A stretch of 64,000 nt of DNA from Aquilaria yunnanensis (lineage: Eukaryota > Streptophyta > Magnoliopsida > Malvales > Thymelaeaceae). Below the pieces are notes generated by a model, which was not told the DNA's origin, did no database searches, and was given only the letters and a program-made list of their open reading frames with translations. This document shows, piece after piece, positions 1 to 9,514 of this stretch; position 1 is the stretch's first letter, and each line of letters opens with the position of its first letter. The stretch lies in contig CM077599.1 in assembly GCA_039654915.1 (NCBI GenBank), forward strand, positions 11,286,501-11,350,500, in the 5' to 3' direction. A program made the translations under genes and the position numbers.

Positions 1-1185
1 CTTGGGGTCACAACACTAGATGTTGTGAGAGCAAACACTTTTGTAGTAAGTTCAATGAAACCAAATGATTTCTGCACAAACTGTAATGGTGTCTTACATT
101 TCTGCACAGCACAGAGAGGACAGATTGCCATCATGTTGCCAAATTAGAAAAAGTATTCCGTCTGTTTCTTCATGAAGAAAGAAACTGAAAACTGTGTGTT
201 CTATAAGCTTTTTTAATTTGGATCATTTTTACTAATAGGCAGAAGTTCTGGGGCTTGACCCTCGGCATGTTGATGTTCCCGTTGTTGGTGGTCACTCAGG
301 AGTCACAATACTGCCTCTCTTGTCACAGGTATCATAGATTCAGCTATTTGTTGTGCTTTGACTTCCTCATCATTTAAGTAGTTGGGTGAAGGATGACATG
401 CTATTAATGGACATAGTTATTTCCATTTACAGGTTAAACCTCCATGCACATTCACCGCAGAAGAAATAGAATACCTCACGAACCGCGTTCAAAATGGTGG
501 AACAGAAGTTGTCGAGGTACTATAATTGCCCAGGGACACATTGTAAAGTTAGTAAGTTTCCTTCAACAGTTTATTTTTCTGATTCCTCTATATGTAGGCA
601 AAAGCTGGGGCTGGTTCTGCAACACTTTCCATGGTTAGTGTTTTTTCTACTAAAATCACCATTCTTATACTTGTCACTAACTAAGCAAAGACAGCCTATA
701 TATTCCAAGTAACTGGGAACAAGCTACTATTCAAATAATTTGTAGGCATATGCCGCAGTCAAGTTTGCAGATGCATGCCTGAGGGGCTTGAGAGGAGATG
801 CAGGAGTTGTGGAATGCGCTTTTGTGGCATCACTGGTGCTCCCTTGTGGTCCTGTATTTCAGTTTAATCATCAATGGCCATGAACTTATTCCAGAAGGGC
901 AATTATTGATCAAGTTTAGCTCTGTTTCTAACAGGTGACAGAACTCCCTTTCTTCGCATCCAAGGTAAGACTTAGCCGCTCAGGAGCAGAGGAAGTGTAC
1001 CAACTAGGGCCTCTAAATGCGTATGAGAGGTACAAAAGAAAGCAAATATTAGCACAGTATGGAGCAACCACAAGTTCCTCAGTCTATAAATTCTTATTAA
1101 AATTCTTTACAGGATTGGTCTAGAGAAAGCAAAGAAAGAGCTGGCGGGAAGCATCCAGAAAGGGTTATCCTTCATGACAAAGTGA
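1..1185 (+). CDS. PMDH: Malate dehydrogenase, peroxisomal (glyoxysomal) type, 3' part
   Basis: NAD-dependent malate dehydrogenase interconverts malate and oxaloacetate. In peroxisomes it reoxidises NADH from fatty-acid beta-oxidation and photorespiration. Seven exons can be read with GT-AG borders and matching phases: 1-45, 239-328, 433-516, 598-633, 746-835, 935-1029 and 1113-1185, ending in TGA. The coding exons total 513 bases (170 residues), so the N-terminal half, including the NAD-binding fold and targeting signal, lies outside the window. Visible family landmarks are [18 protein letters not shown] with the catalytic His, [15 protein letters not shown], and the C-terminal [11 protein letters not shown] stretch. 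The [17 protein letters not shown] segment and the tail match the glyoxysomal class better than the mitochondrial class as I remember them. The gene is convergent with the TIN1-like gene, with about 310 bases between the two stop codons. The frame is intact throughout. Confidence 0.93.
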
Positions 1186-1497
1186 AAAACGGATCATAAG
1201 CTTGGTCAGCCTCAAGATAACCAGAGCTTTATTGTGTTGTAACTTGTGACATTAAGAGCCATGGTAGCAACCTTAGTATATTGAAAAGCAAATAGGTTTC
1301 TTTTCAGTACCTAGATCTTCATTGAGGATCTGATGCTTCGACACTTTCTATAACCAAAGATGAGTGATTACAGAAGCCACAGCTAGTTGGCAAAAATCTG
1401 TACACTTTCTTGCCCAGTATACGTTTGATGTATATTTCAACGGGGGCCATTGTCGGAAAAAAAAATTGTAAATAAGCAAAATCTTTTTCCAAACAAT
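1186..1497. other. Convergent 3' flank of MDH and TIN1-like genes
   Basis: This gap separates two converging stop codons and should hold both 3' untranslated regions. I see no other gene in it. Confidence 0.5.
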
Positions 1498-2970
1498 TTA
1501 CAAGGTGAAGAGTTTGGGCGGCCGGTGCACTATGGGGAGTCTGGACATGGACATGTTACCCAAGAGCACGTTTGGTGCCACAGAATCCGCCACAATGACA
1601 GGGTCAACCTGCATCACTCGCTCTGGCACCACTTTCTCAGCATCAACCTTAGCCAACACCTCAAAATGCATCCTGGCAGTCTCGGGTTTCGTTCTCCATG
1701 ACGGAAAGCCCTCCCAGGATATCCCATCTCCTTCCTTCATCTTCTTCTCAACCACAAAACCAATTTTGACGAATGTCTGAGCCGACACATCAGCCTTCAA
1801 CAGCTTGAAGGAGCCTTCCCTGGTAGCTTTGGCACCTAGAATCGATGCGAGCAGTTGCTCAAACCCGACCAAATTTGCATTGGAACCATTGATGGAAACA
1901 AGAGGCCACAACGTGGTGGAGTGTTTTGGAATTAGAGTGGTGACGCCTTCTTCCTGGATATCAACTGTGGGGAGGGCATCTGTTGCTTTGTTCTTGGACA
2001 TGGAGGATAATTCCACAAGACCAGGTGCCAAACGCTTAAGCTTCAGCCTGTTACGAGAAGATGTCGACGCAGAAGCTGGTGATGTGAGCGAGGTCGGGCC
2101 AACAATGCGTAGGGAGACCAGTGGAACGCCCCGAGAACGAGAAGCATGGCGGAGCTGCTCAGACAGAGCCAATAGGCCAGATGCAAAACCATTATCACTT
2201 CTGTTGAGAGGAAGTGGGAGATCCAGTGGATGGCGCAGGCTAGCCGATCTGGCACCCGTAACTGTAACAACAGCACCATCAGCTAAGATCACTTTCCTTA
2301 GTACGCCAGCATCCACATCATGCTGCAGATAATTGAAGCAACAGCAACATCAACAAGGAGGCCTTAAACTCGTTTAAAAGACAAAAAGGACCATAAAGAA
2401 ACTGGAGAAAGACCAGTTACCGGTAGAGAGAGGCGCATGTCCTGAGCGTCCTGAATCCAGAGTTCCATCGGACCGGCTAATTGGAACGGCGCCAGAACGG
2501 GCAACCCTTTTTCAGAACCTCTCCTCTGAACCAACCCCTTTTTATCCCCAGCTCTGACGGGCTCTTCCGCCCGGAAAACCGGCAAATCCACGTACTCCCA
2601 TCGATTCACATCCTCCAAAAGCCTGAAAGGACGAACTTTGTTGTCGATTTCGACATCCAACTCGTAGGCTACAGTGTTCCCCACAAGCGCATCCCTGATA
2701 TCAAACCCAGAAACCTTGAAATCGTCCGTGTCGAATCCTAGACCCTTCACGACAGCTTCTCTCAAATCCTACAAACAAACCCAAAATTAGATTCCAAGAC
2801 AGAAATCTCCAAGCAGAACCAACTACGGAAGCCTTGCAATGCAATCTACTCACCGAGAGGGCTTTGGGGTAGGTGGCGGTTGGGGCCGACGTCGACGAAA
2901 CGATGGTGGTGGAGGATGTCCAAAGCGTGGATAAGAGGAGAAGCAAGGTCAATCTGCCAATTGGAACCAT
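1498..2970 (-). CDS. TIN1: TIN1-like ER luminal protein (tunicamycin-induced type)
   Basis: There are three exons on the minus strand: 2970-2854, 2768-2421 and 2322-1498, with GT-AG borders and phase-0 junctions. They encode about 429 residues. The first exon is a signal peptide: MVPIGRLTLLLLLSTLW followed by a Ser/Thr-rich stretch. Exon 2 contains DALVGNTVAYELDVEIDNK and RLLEDVNRWEYVDLPVF, which I recognise as the plant-specific TIN1 family (Arabidopsis At5g64510), described as an ER protein induced by tunicamycin. No catalytic domain is visible. The assignment rests on memory of the family and is moderately sure. The upstream region carries an unfolded-protein-response-like element (3203-3220), which fits the name. 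The frame is intact and there is no transmembrane segment after the signal peptide. Confidence 0.65.
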
Positions 2971-3202
2971 GGTGATCGTTAACGTTACGAAAGAAAACCG
3001 AATTTTTGTGCCGAGGCCTCGAGGTTGATGGGAAGTCGAGAACTAATTCGATAACGGACTAGCAATTGGGTAAGAAATTACTCCTAGAAGAAAAAGAGAC
3101 TTTTCTGAATAATTGGCTCTTTTTTTGGTGCAGAAATCCAGTCGACTCTGCAAAGAAGTGGGAGAAGGAGAGGCTCTTGACAAGAGTCAGTCAACGCAAG
3201 GG

Positions 3203-3220
3203 TGACGTGGACCGACCAAT
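3203..3220 (-). promoter_or_regulatory. UPR-like cis element upstream of the TIN1-like gene
   Basis: Read toward the gene (minus strand), this is ATTGGTCGGTCCACGTCA. It contains the GGTCCACGTCA core of the plant UPR element (ATTGGTCCACGTCATC) preceded by an ATTGG box, so the parts of P-UPRE/ERSE are present with 4 extra bases between them. It lies about 235-250 bases upstream of the ATG at 2970. Such elements bind bZIP60/bZIP28 with NF-Y. Function here is inferred. Confidence 0.5.
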
Positions 3221-3427
3221 GGGCACTTAGCAGAGAGAAAGATGATGCAGAGGAGGGAAGATGATTGGTTGAGGTGATGTGTTGGTTTAAACGGTGAATT
3301 TGATTTTGAGCCCCCAACTTTCGGAGGATTGACCGGATGGAGGGAGAGTCAACGGTTAAAACGTAACCCGTAGAAACCACGGCGGTTTTGTTTCCCGTGA
3401 AAAGAACAAAACAAAGAGCTCCAAAAA

Positions 3428-3501
3428 TGGCGTCGCCCGGACTCGAACCGGAGACCTTCAGTGTGTTAGACTGACGTGATAACCAACTACACCACGACAC
3501 C
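3428..3501 (-). tRNA. tRNA-Val (anticodon AAC)
   Basis: A 74-base cloverleaf can be folded on the minus strand. The acceptor stem GGTGTCG pairs with CGACGCC, with one G-U pair. The anticodon stem TCAGT/ACTGA encloses loop CTAACAC, giving anticodon AAC (Val). The T arm contains GGTTCGAGTCC, and the discriminator base is A. The 3' end runs directly into TTTTT, a Pol III terminator. No intron is seen. Confidence 0.93.
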
Positions 3502-3883
3502 AGCTGCGTACTTCTGGTTTAATCAACTAATTATAAAAACAGATCCGCAGGACCTACGATAGAAGACTGTCCCACGTAAAAGAAAAAGGTTCAAAGTATG
3601 ATAATAGTTGTGTGCTGTAACAAATTGCTTTTTAGAGTTCAATGTAAGACATACATGAATATCTTATTAGTTACATGGTAGATCTCTTGCATCAAACCCT
3701 TCAACAGGTGGTAATAAAACCTTAACAAATGTTAAAAGAAAAAGAAATAACAGATTGAGTGGTGAATTTTACAATTTTTTTCTGAGTTGTTATTAGGATT
3801 TGGGAAACCAAAAAAAAAAAAAGAAAATCTGAACTGTGTTGTGAACTGTATACACATTGTGATGATTACAATTGAAATATTTC
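3502..3883. other. AT-rich spacer between tRNA-Val and the bHLH gene
   Basis: This AT-rich sequence with short A runs should include the 3' untranslated region of the bHLH gene. I see no gene in it. Confidence 0.4.
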
Positions 3884-5461
3884 TTATTCAGGATTTTGTG
3901 ACATGAATAATTCCAATGCCGAACGAAGAATGTTGACAAGATCCTTAACTGTCATGCAGAATTTCACATCCATCTGCAGAAACAAAAAGAAAACGATGTG
4001 AATGGTGTTGAAGTAAATGAAATGGAAGCATGAAAAACAACTGACTTTCACTTACTGAGGCAATGATTGTTATATCAAGAGCAGAGCTCCCAAATGTCAA
4101 GACGCTGCTATTGATCACTTTCAGGTGGCACTTCTCAATCTCTTCCACTGTCCTCTCCACAATCCCTCTTCTTCTCTCACAATGGACCCTTATCAGAACA
4201 CTCTTCTCGCAGAACCTTGCTTCAATTTCTGGCAATGGCTCCTCAACTGCGACTGGGCCACCAATATTGTCCTCCTCAGACAAGAGCTGAGATTTCCTGA
4301 CAAAGACCGCCGACTCCATTTTCTTCTGCTTCGTCTGCTCCTCAAGGGTCTTCACTCTCTCCTGCAGCTGTTTCATGTACTTGATGGCATCTCCAAGAAC
4401 TGAAGCCTTGTCCATCTGTCATTGCCATTACTCTATTGTTAATCGAAATTAATTACACATAACAAAAGTATTTAACTAAATAGGTGGTTGGTGTATGTAC
4501 CTTCTTTAAGCCTGGAACTATAGCAGACAAGGCTATGAATTTCTGGCTCAGCTTCTCTCGCCGCTTCCTTTCTGCTAGAATGTGATCGCGAGGCCGAGAA
4601 AGTCTAGGACTTGTGTTAATCCTGTTAGTGTTAGGTGCTTGGCAAGCCATAAGTATATGATTTTGATTCTCAAAGGAAGTTGGAGAAATTAGCATATCAT
4701 CAGAAGGAAATGCATCAGTTGCCACTTGGTTTATTTGGTTTGGATTCTGTACATGGAGTGAGGTTGGATCAAGAGAAGCTAGCAGTTTTTGTATGTTCTC
4801 GTATTCCCATGAACTCCAACCATTTGCTTCTATCTGATTTTCAGGCCTATGGATGCCGGGTTGGGAAGCTTCGGCGTAAGTTTCGAGCTTTCAGAGGAAG
4901 AGAAGCGGACTGAGAAGCAAAATCAGGGGCAATTGGTAAGGATACTCTTTTGTTAGCTGTGAATGGGCGGGAAAGCGGTCCAATATAAATATAGCAGTTA
5001 TAAGCATTGACAGGTGGAAATTTTGGCTTTCGGGTGTGAGCAACCTGTTGTAAGTAAAGCTCCTGAGCTTTTCTTTTTTGTTTGGCTAAACTAGCTGCTT
5101 GAAGCTAGTCCTTCAGCCTTGCACTATTATTCACTACCATTTAATGAAATACCTTTTGTGCTGTTCAAAAAAAAAAAAAGTTTCGAGCTTTGAGATAGGA
5201 TGATAAGACATGGAATTTTGCCAGGTCTCTCCGATGGCAGCTGCAATTGGGAGAATGCTGAGCTCTTCAGGATCTTCTATATGACACTGGCTGACCGGGC
5301 AACAATCCTCAATCACCTGCAAATTTTGGACCCAACTTTTCAAATAATCATACAAGTAAAGGCATGTTACACCAACCACTTAAAAGAACAGGACATTAAC
5401 TTGGAAAAATAGTTTTACTCGCCATTTCAGAATCAGAAAAGCCTCTAGTGAAAACCTCCAT
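3884..5461 (-). pseudogene. Group IVa bHLH transcription factor (bHLH18/19/20/25 type), disrupted by an insertion
   Basis: On the minus strand the exons are 5461-5423 (MEVFTRGFSDSEM), 5316-4501, 4415-4056 and 3973-3884. The bHLH domain spans the exon 2/3 junction: RPRDHILAERKRREKLSQKF holds the DNA-contacting His-Glu-Arg residues, followed by VPGLKK/MDKASVLGDAIKYMKQLQE. The C-terminus has the ACT-like domain of this clade (SSVLTFGSSALDITIIAS, then LRSALELF). Exon 2 is split by a foreign segment at about 4892-5177. On the far side the frame reads SYHPISKLET and resumes past the insert as YAEASQPGIHRPENQ in the same frame, so the host frame was intact before insertion. Reading into the insert gives a Phe run and a stop. 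On the other side a TGA lies at the insert edge. The small first exon is inferred; it needs a GC-AG intron to stay in phase. Relatives control ER bodies (NAI1) and jasmonate or iron responses. Confidence 0.8.
4878..5191 (+). mobile_element. Retroposed poly(A) insertion with 14-bp target site duplication
   Basis: AAGTTTCGAGCTTT occurs at 4878-4891 and again at 5178-5191. The roughly 286 bases between end in an uninterrupted A tract of 13 or more immediately before the second copy. A direct repeat of this length next to a 3' poly(A) tail is the mark of LINE-machinery retroposition of an RNA. The segment before the tail, ending TTTAATGAAATACC...GTGCTGTTC, reads like an mRNA 3' end. I do not recognise the source; it may be a SINE or a 5'-truncated processed transcript. 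The insertion lies in coding exon 2 of the bHLH gene, in the opposite orientation. Confidence 0.8.
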
Positions 5462-7194
5462 TGGAGAACCCTATAGAAAAATTGCATGACCCAACATTGC
5501 CTGTTTTGTTAGAATAAAAGAGAATCTCTTCTTGTTGATGAAACAAACCAGAATCTGGTTGATGGGATTGGAGAGTGGAATTATCTTGCCCCGAACAAAG
5601 AAACAATCCAGATTTGTCCAGACCCCTGGCAAATTAGGTAAGAGGCCTTCCAGCTGCTTCCATTTATATAGTACCAAAAGTCATACTAAATCTCAGTGGA
5701 TCATTCCTTGCTGCCATTAAGAAATGGCAGTTCGTCTGTTGTTTTGCAGACTTTCTTGGCAGCATCACCAACTGGAGTTTGAAATTTTCTGGCCAAGGTT
5801 TGTGTGTGTACTCAAGTGGCCTAAAAGATAGTGTGGTCCATCAAAAAGTCTGAATGAATCATTTCCTAAAGGGCACCCAATATAGACTTTCGCAGGCTGT
5901 AATGAAAACCATCAAGCAACAGATTGAAGAACATTTTATAGGATTAGAACAGTAGAAATTCATGTGAAACATTATTTATTTATTTATTTATTTTTTGTGG
6001 GCTCTCTTTGGAATTGGAACTTCCCGATAATTCATTGACTTATCGGTGATGTAGGTAGTCATATTTGTCCCCCTCCACACTGGTATTACGCGGTACAGGT
6101 TTCTAGACATTACCCGACACAAACAAACATGAATCAAAACTGACCAAGTTAAAGCAGAGGACAGAAATGCCAGAATCATATACTTGTATTTACCAATTCA
6201 TTCACAAATGTTTGCCTCATTGTGCAATTTACAGTATCACAACAAAATTTGATCCTAATGGCAAAATAGGCATTTGATTTATGTTAATGGTAAAATGATG
6301 ATCAATTAATTCCTTACCTTAAAAAATATTTTATGGACGTAAGGCCTTATTTTCTAAAATTTGAAAATTTCCTTTAACAAAACGAGGACTGTATCGTTAA
6401 TAATTCTCCATATTACTATAAAAAAATTATCAACATCTTGAAAAAAAAAAGTTTTCTATGGCCTAGAACATATTGTACAACCATATTTCTATTGAATCAA
6501 TTTGACATGTTTCAAGGACCCTTACCATTCCATACTCCAATTCAGGGTGCCACAGGCTCCTTGGGCTATCATAACTTATCATCCTAGCGCAATTGTTTAT
6601 CGGAACTTGCTGGGCACGCTTATCTTCAGGGCCTTTAACATATGCCCGATTTTGGTAAATGGTATTATCGGCAGACAACTGGAGAAAGTGTCAAGGCTCG
6701 TGACTAGAACATTGGCTTTGAAGAATCACTTCAAAAGTAAATTTACTTATTTTTACTAAAAATCATTATGAGAAAATTGAATAAGAGTAATTTCACAACA
6801 AAAGGGGCATTTTGCCTTTACAAGACTCAAGCTTTTGATCCAAAGTCAAAGTAAACCCTGAATTTGAGGATTTTTTTTATTAATATAAAAACAAGAATAA
6901 ATAGAATGCAGCAACCTTTATTTTATACATTGATGTAACACATTATTGTTTCTTCACTTGATGTAGGATTTTGAAAAGCAAAAAGAAAGGGCCCTGTTTG
7001 CCCACACACCTTCTTGTAATATGCGGAAGGTGGATGGATGGCTAGCTCTCCAAAACACCGAGCCAACCAAGGCCACAAAATAATTAACCACCAAAATGTA
7101 CATTAACCTCCTTGGCTCCTCCTTGTGTATTTACACCCAAAGTGTATGAAAACCCAAAAAGAAAAATGGTAACACCCTGTAAAATTTGGGCTAA
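5462..7194. other. Intergenic region upstream of the bHLH gene
   Basis: No convincing gene is seen on either strand. It holds the bHLH promoter side and the 3' flank of the U-box gene. A short (ATTT)n run lies at 5972-5993. The short open frames here have no recognisable features. Confidence 0.4.
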
Positions 7195-9270
7195 TTACCG
7201 GACATGAACAAACCGTTCTCGAGGAAGAACAGGGTAAGCCATCGGAGAGGAGGAGCTTCTCCTCTCATAGAACTCGTGCAAGATCCTTATCAGTGCACTC
7301 GCTTTCTTGCAAGCTCGAGAAGTTCCCTCGCCACCCAACAGAGAATACAGAGACGCCATTAGCGTATGGCTCTTCACCAGACGAGCCACCACATCTCCAC
7401 CACCGTTCATGCACACGGCCAGCAGCAAGGACACGCAGCATTCTTTCGCTGCTCTTGAAGCTGAACAAGTTTCCAGGATCTTTAGGAACACTTCCAGATC
7501 TCCATGGCGGCGCAAAATGGCAACTGTCCCGTCCACTCTCTCGGCTAGTGCAGCTAAGACTGCGAGAGAATCCTTGAATGGATCCTCTCTTTCCCAGTCC
7601 TTCAACCGATCCAGCAGCAATGGCACCAATCCAGATGCAAGTACACGGCAATAATTTCCTGGATCCGATAAAAGCCTGATAATTGCTACGAGTGCGTTCT
7701 TTTTACAGTGGTCGTTCCCGCTCTTGATCAAATCTACTAGAGCTGGAACCGTCACCGGATTCTGGCCTATCTTTGCTCTGTACTCCTCAACAGAAGCAAG
7801 GTAAAAGATGGCTCCGGCTGCGTGCTGTTTTGCCTCAGCTTTGAGCCCCTTTTTTAGAACATTTAGGATCAATTCCAATCCTCCATTTTCCACCATCATA
7901 GCTTTGCTCTTCTGGTGTTTAGACAGATTCAGAAGACCAGCGCTGGCATGTTCTTGGGTGGACGGGTCCTCAGATAACAGCAGAGTCAGCAGATGAGGGA
8001 TCGCTCCAGCTTCCACTAAACAAGACCTGTTAAAAATGCTTGTTTTCGTGAGCACCCGAATCTCGAAAGCGGCTTTGCTGTGGCTCTCTCTGTTGGCGCC
8101 GTTGGGGAGTTTGTCCACCAGAAAACGAGCTAGTAATTTCATGGCTCCCTCCGCCGCCGAACTCCCTGCCTCGAGCATACGAGAAGCATCCCGGTTCTTG
8201 TGGCTGGAATCAGTCGCAATGACGCCATTTCCGGGGAAGTAGTGGTTAATTATTCCCTTGATGGCGAGATTTGGAACTAAGTCTGTGTTGGCGAGTCTCT
8301 CTCCAGTATTGGGACATGTCGTGTTCCCGGACCTGAGCCATTTCGAGATGGAGCTCCGGTCGTACGTTTGTCCGGTCGATAAAGTTACCGGATCCGACAT
8401 GATCTCCAGCGAAATAGGGCACCGGAGATCAACCACGTTGATTCCGGTCACCGGGATCTGGCGACAAAAGTTGGCATTGACTCTTTGACTTCCTTTGGAG
8501 TGACCGGAATCGAACAGAATGCCTCTGCAGTAGGTCATGAATGCCGTTAGGCTGCTCAGAAGCTGCAATTCGTTCTTCTTTTCCGGGTTCAAAAACTCGA
8601 CGGTGATTTCTGAGTCCAGGAACTGCACCTCCTTGTGGCAATCGCTCCAGCTAATGATTCCGAGATGATTCAGGATCCGTTTCAGGTCTGCCGGGTCAGG
8701 GACGACATCGTGCTGGAAATCGGTGAGAGTCCGCATGAGAAGTTCCAAAACCCGAACGTCTTCTGGGTCGGGCTGAAAGCTCGATATCCAGGACTGACGC
8801 ATCACCAAGTTTACCAATTCCTGTGCGTCGAGGGAGATGTGCACGGATTGGAAAGGGAAAACGTCAAGAGCGGTGGAGATGGTGCGAACGGAGACCCAGA
8901 AGGCATTGGAGGCCTGATCGGAATTGAGGAGTATCCAGAGGCGAGCGCCGGGGCGAGTGCAGTCGTCGAGCAATGAAAGGAGCTTCTGGAAAGCGAGGTG
9001 GAGCTCGGAGAGGCTGAGAACGGCGTCGTGGGGAAGATCCGAGTGAGCGTCACGGATCTCCTCAAAGAAAAGGAGGAGATTGGAGACGAGACGGAAGGCT
9101 GTACGGGCGTTCCGGCGGTTGGTGGAGAAGAAGCTAGATTTGTAGGTGGAGATTGCGTGAGCGTGGTGGATGAGTGAGTGGAGAAGCGTTGTGGGGGGGA
9201 TGGATTCGCAGGGAGGGATCGCCGGATAGTAGAGGATCCGGCGAGCTGATCCATGTGAAACGTGGATCAT
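7195..9270 (-). CDS. U-box/ARM-repeat E3 ubiquitin ligase (PUB18/PUB19 type)
   Basis: This is a single uninterrupted exon of 691 codons. Residues 1-260 form the helical UND region typical of plant U-box proteins. The U-box is at about 279-345 (VVDLRCPISLEIMSDPVTL, then GQTYDRSSISKWL and CPNTGERL); it binds the ubiquitin-loaded E2. Residues about 375-665 form armadillo repeats (for example AGAIPHLLTLLLSEDPSTQE and HASAGLLNLSKH), which bind substrates. The intronless structure and domain order match the Arabidopsis PUB18/PUB19 group, negative regulators of ABA and drought responses. The assignment to that subgroup is by resemblance. The ATG at 9270 is the first in frame. Three CACGTG boxes lie 140-245 bases upstream. 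The protein should be cytosolic or nuclear, and no defect is visible. Confidence 0.88.
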   Translation of the reverse strand: MIHVSHGSARRILYYPAIPPCESIPPTTLLHSLIHHAHAISTYKSSFFSTNRRNARTAFRLVSNLLLFFEEIRDAHSDLPHDAVLSLSELHLAFQKLLSLLDDCTRPGARLWILLNSDQASNAFWVSVRTISTALDVFPFQSVHISLDAQELVNLVMRQSWISSFQPDPEDVRVLELLMRTLTDFQHDVVPDPADLKRILNHLGIISWSDCHKEVQFLDSEITVEFLNPEKKNELQLLSSLTAFMTYCRGILFDSGHSKGSQRVNANFCRQIPVTGINVVDLRCPISLEIMSDPVTLSTGQTYDRSSISKWLRSGNTTCPNTGERLANTDLVPNLAIKGIINHYFPGNGVIATDSSHKNRDASRMLEAGSSAAEGAMKLLARFLVDKLPNGANRESHSKAAFEIRVLTKTSIFNRSCLVEAGAIPHLLTLLLSEDPSTQEHASAGLLNLSKHQKSKAMMVENGGLELILNVLKKGLKAEAKQHAAGAIFYLASVEEYRAKIGQNPVTVPALVDLIKSGNDHCKKNALVAIIRLLSDPGNYCRVLASGLVPLLLDRLKDWEREDPFKDSLAVLAALAERVDGTVAILRRHGDLEVFLKILETCSASRAAKECCVSLLLAVCMNGGGDVVARLVKSHTLMASLYSLLGGEGTSRACKKASALIRILHEFYERRSSSSPMAYPVLPRERFVHVR

Positions 9271-9415
9271 TTAACGGCAACTGAATCGAAATTTTACCAA
9301 ATAAGGTGGAGTTTGACTTTTGGATTTGGATTTGTGTTCTGGTGTCCCAAGATGGAGAGAGTGGAGCAGCTAGCGGCTGTTATAAAGCGCGGGAAGACGC
9401 GGAGTTGAGATGGGA

Positions 9416-9514
9416 CACGTGTAAGGAGGTGGATGGATAGGGTACGGAGGAGCACGTGGGGACGGCGGAGAGGGGCTCCACTTCCAGCTTCATCGAGTTA
9501 TAAACTGACACGTG
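9416..9514 (-). promoter_or_regulatory. Cluster of three G-box/ABRE motifs upstream of the U-box gene
   Basis: CACGTG occurs at 9416-9421, 9453-9458 and 9509-9514, about 145-245 bases upstream of the ATG. The distal one reads GCCACGTG on the gene strand, a canonical ABA-responsive element context. A TATA-like TTTATAAC lies nearby at about 9380-9387. Multiple ABREs fit a PUB18/19-type gene, but function is inferred. Confidence 0.55.

Noticed and set aside
444..712. Open frames across malate dehydrogenase introns
   Set aside because: They cross well-defined exon borders; the spliced reading gives a continuous, recognisable enzyme.
1505..2332. Plus-strand open frames over the TIN1-like gene
   Set aside because: They are shadows of the real minus-strand exons. 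Splice sites and signal peptide support only the minus reading.
3084..3500. 138-codon open frame on the minus strand
   Set aside because: It starts inside the tRNA-Val gene and runs through promoter-like sequence of the TIN1-like gene. No protein features are seen.
7293..9254. Several 60-150 codon frames overlapping the U-box gene
   Set aside because: They overlap a single intact 691-codon frame with clear U-box and ARM repeats, and they have no family features.
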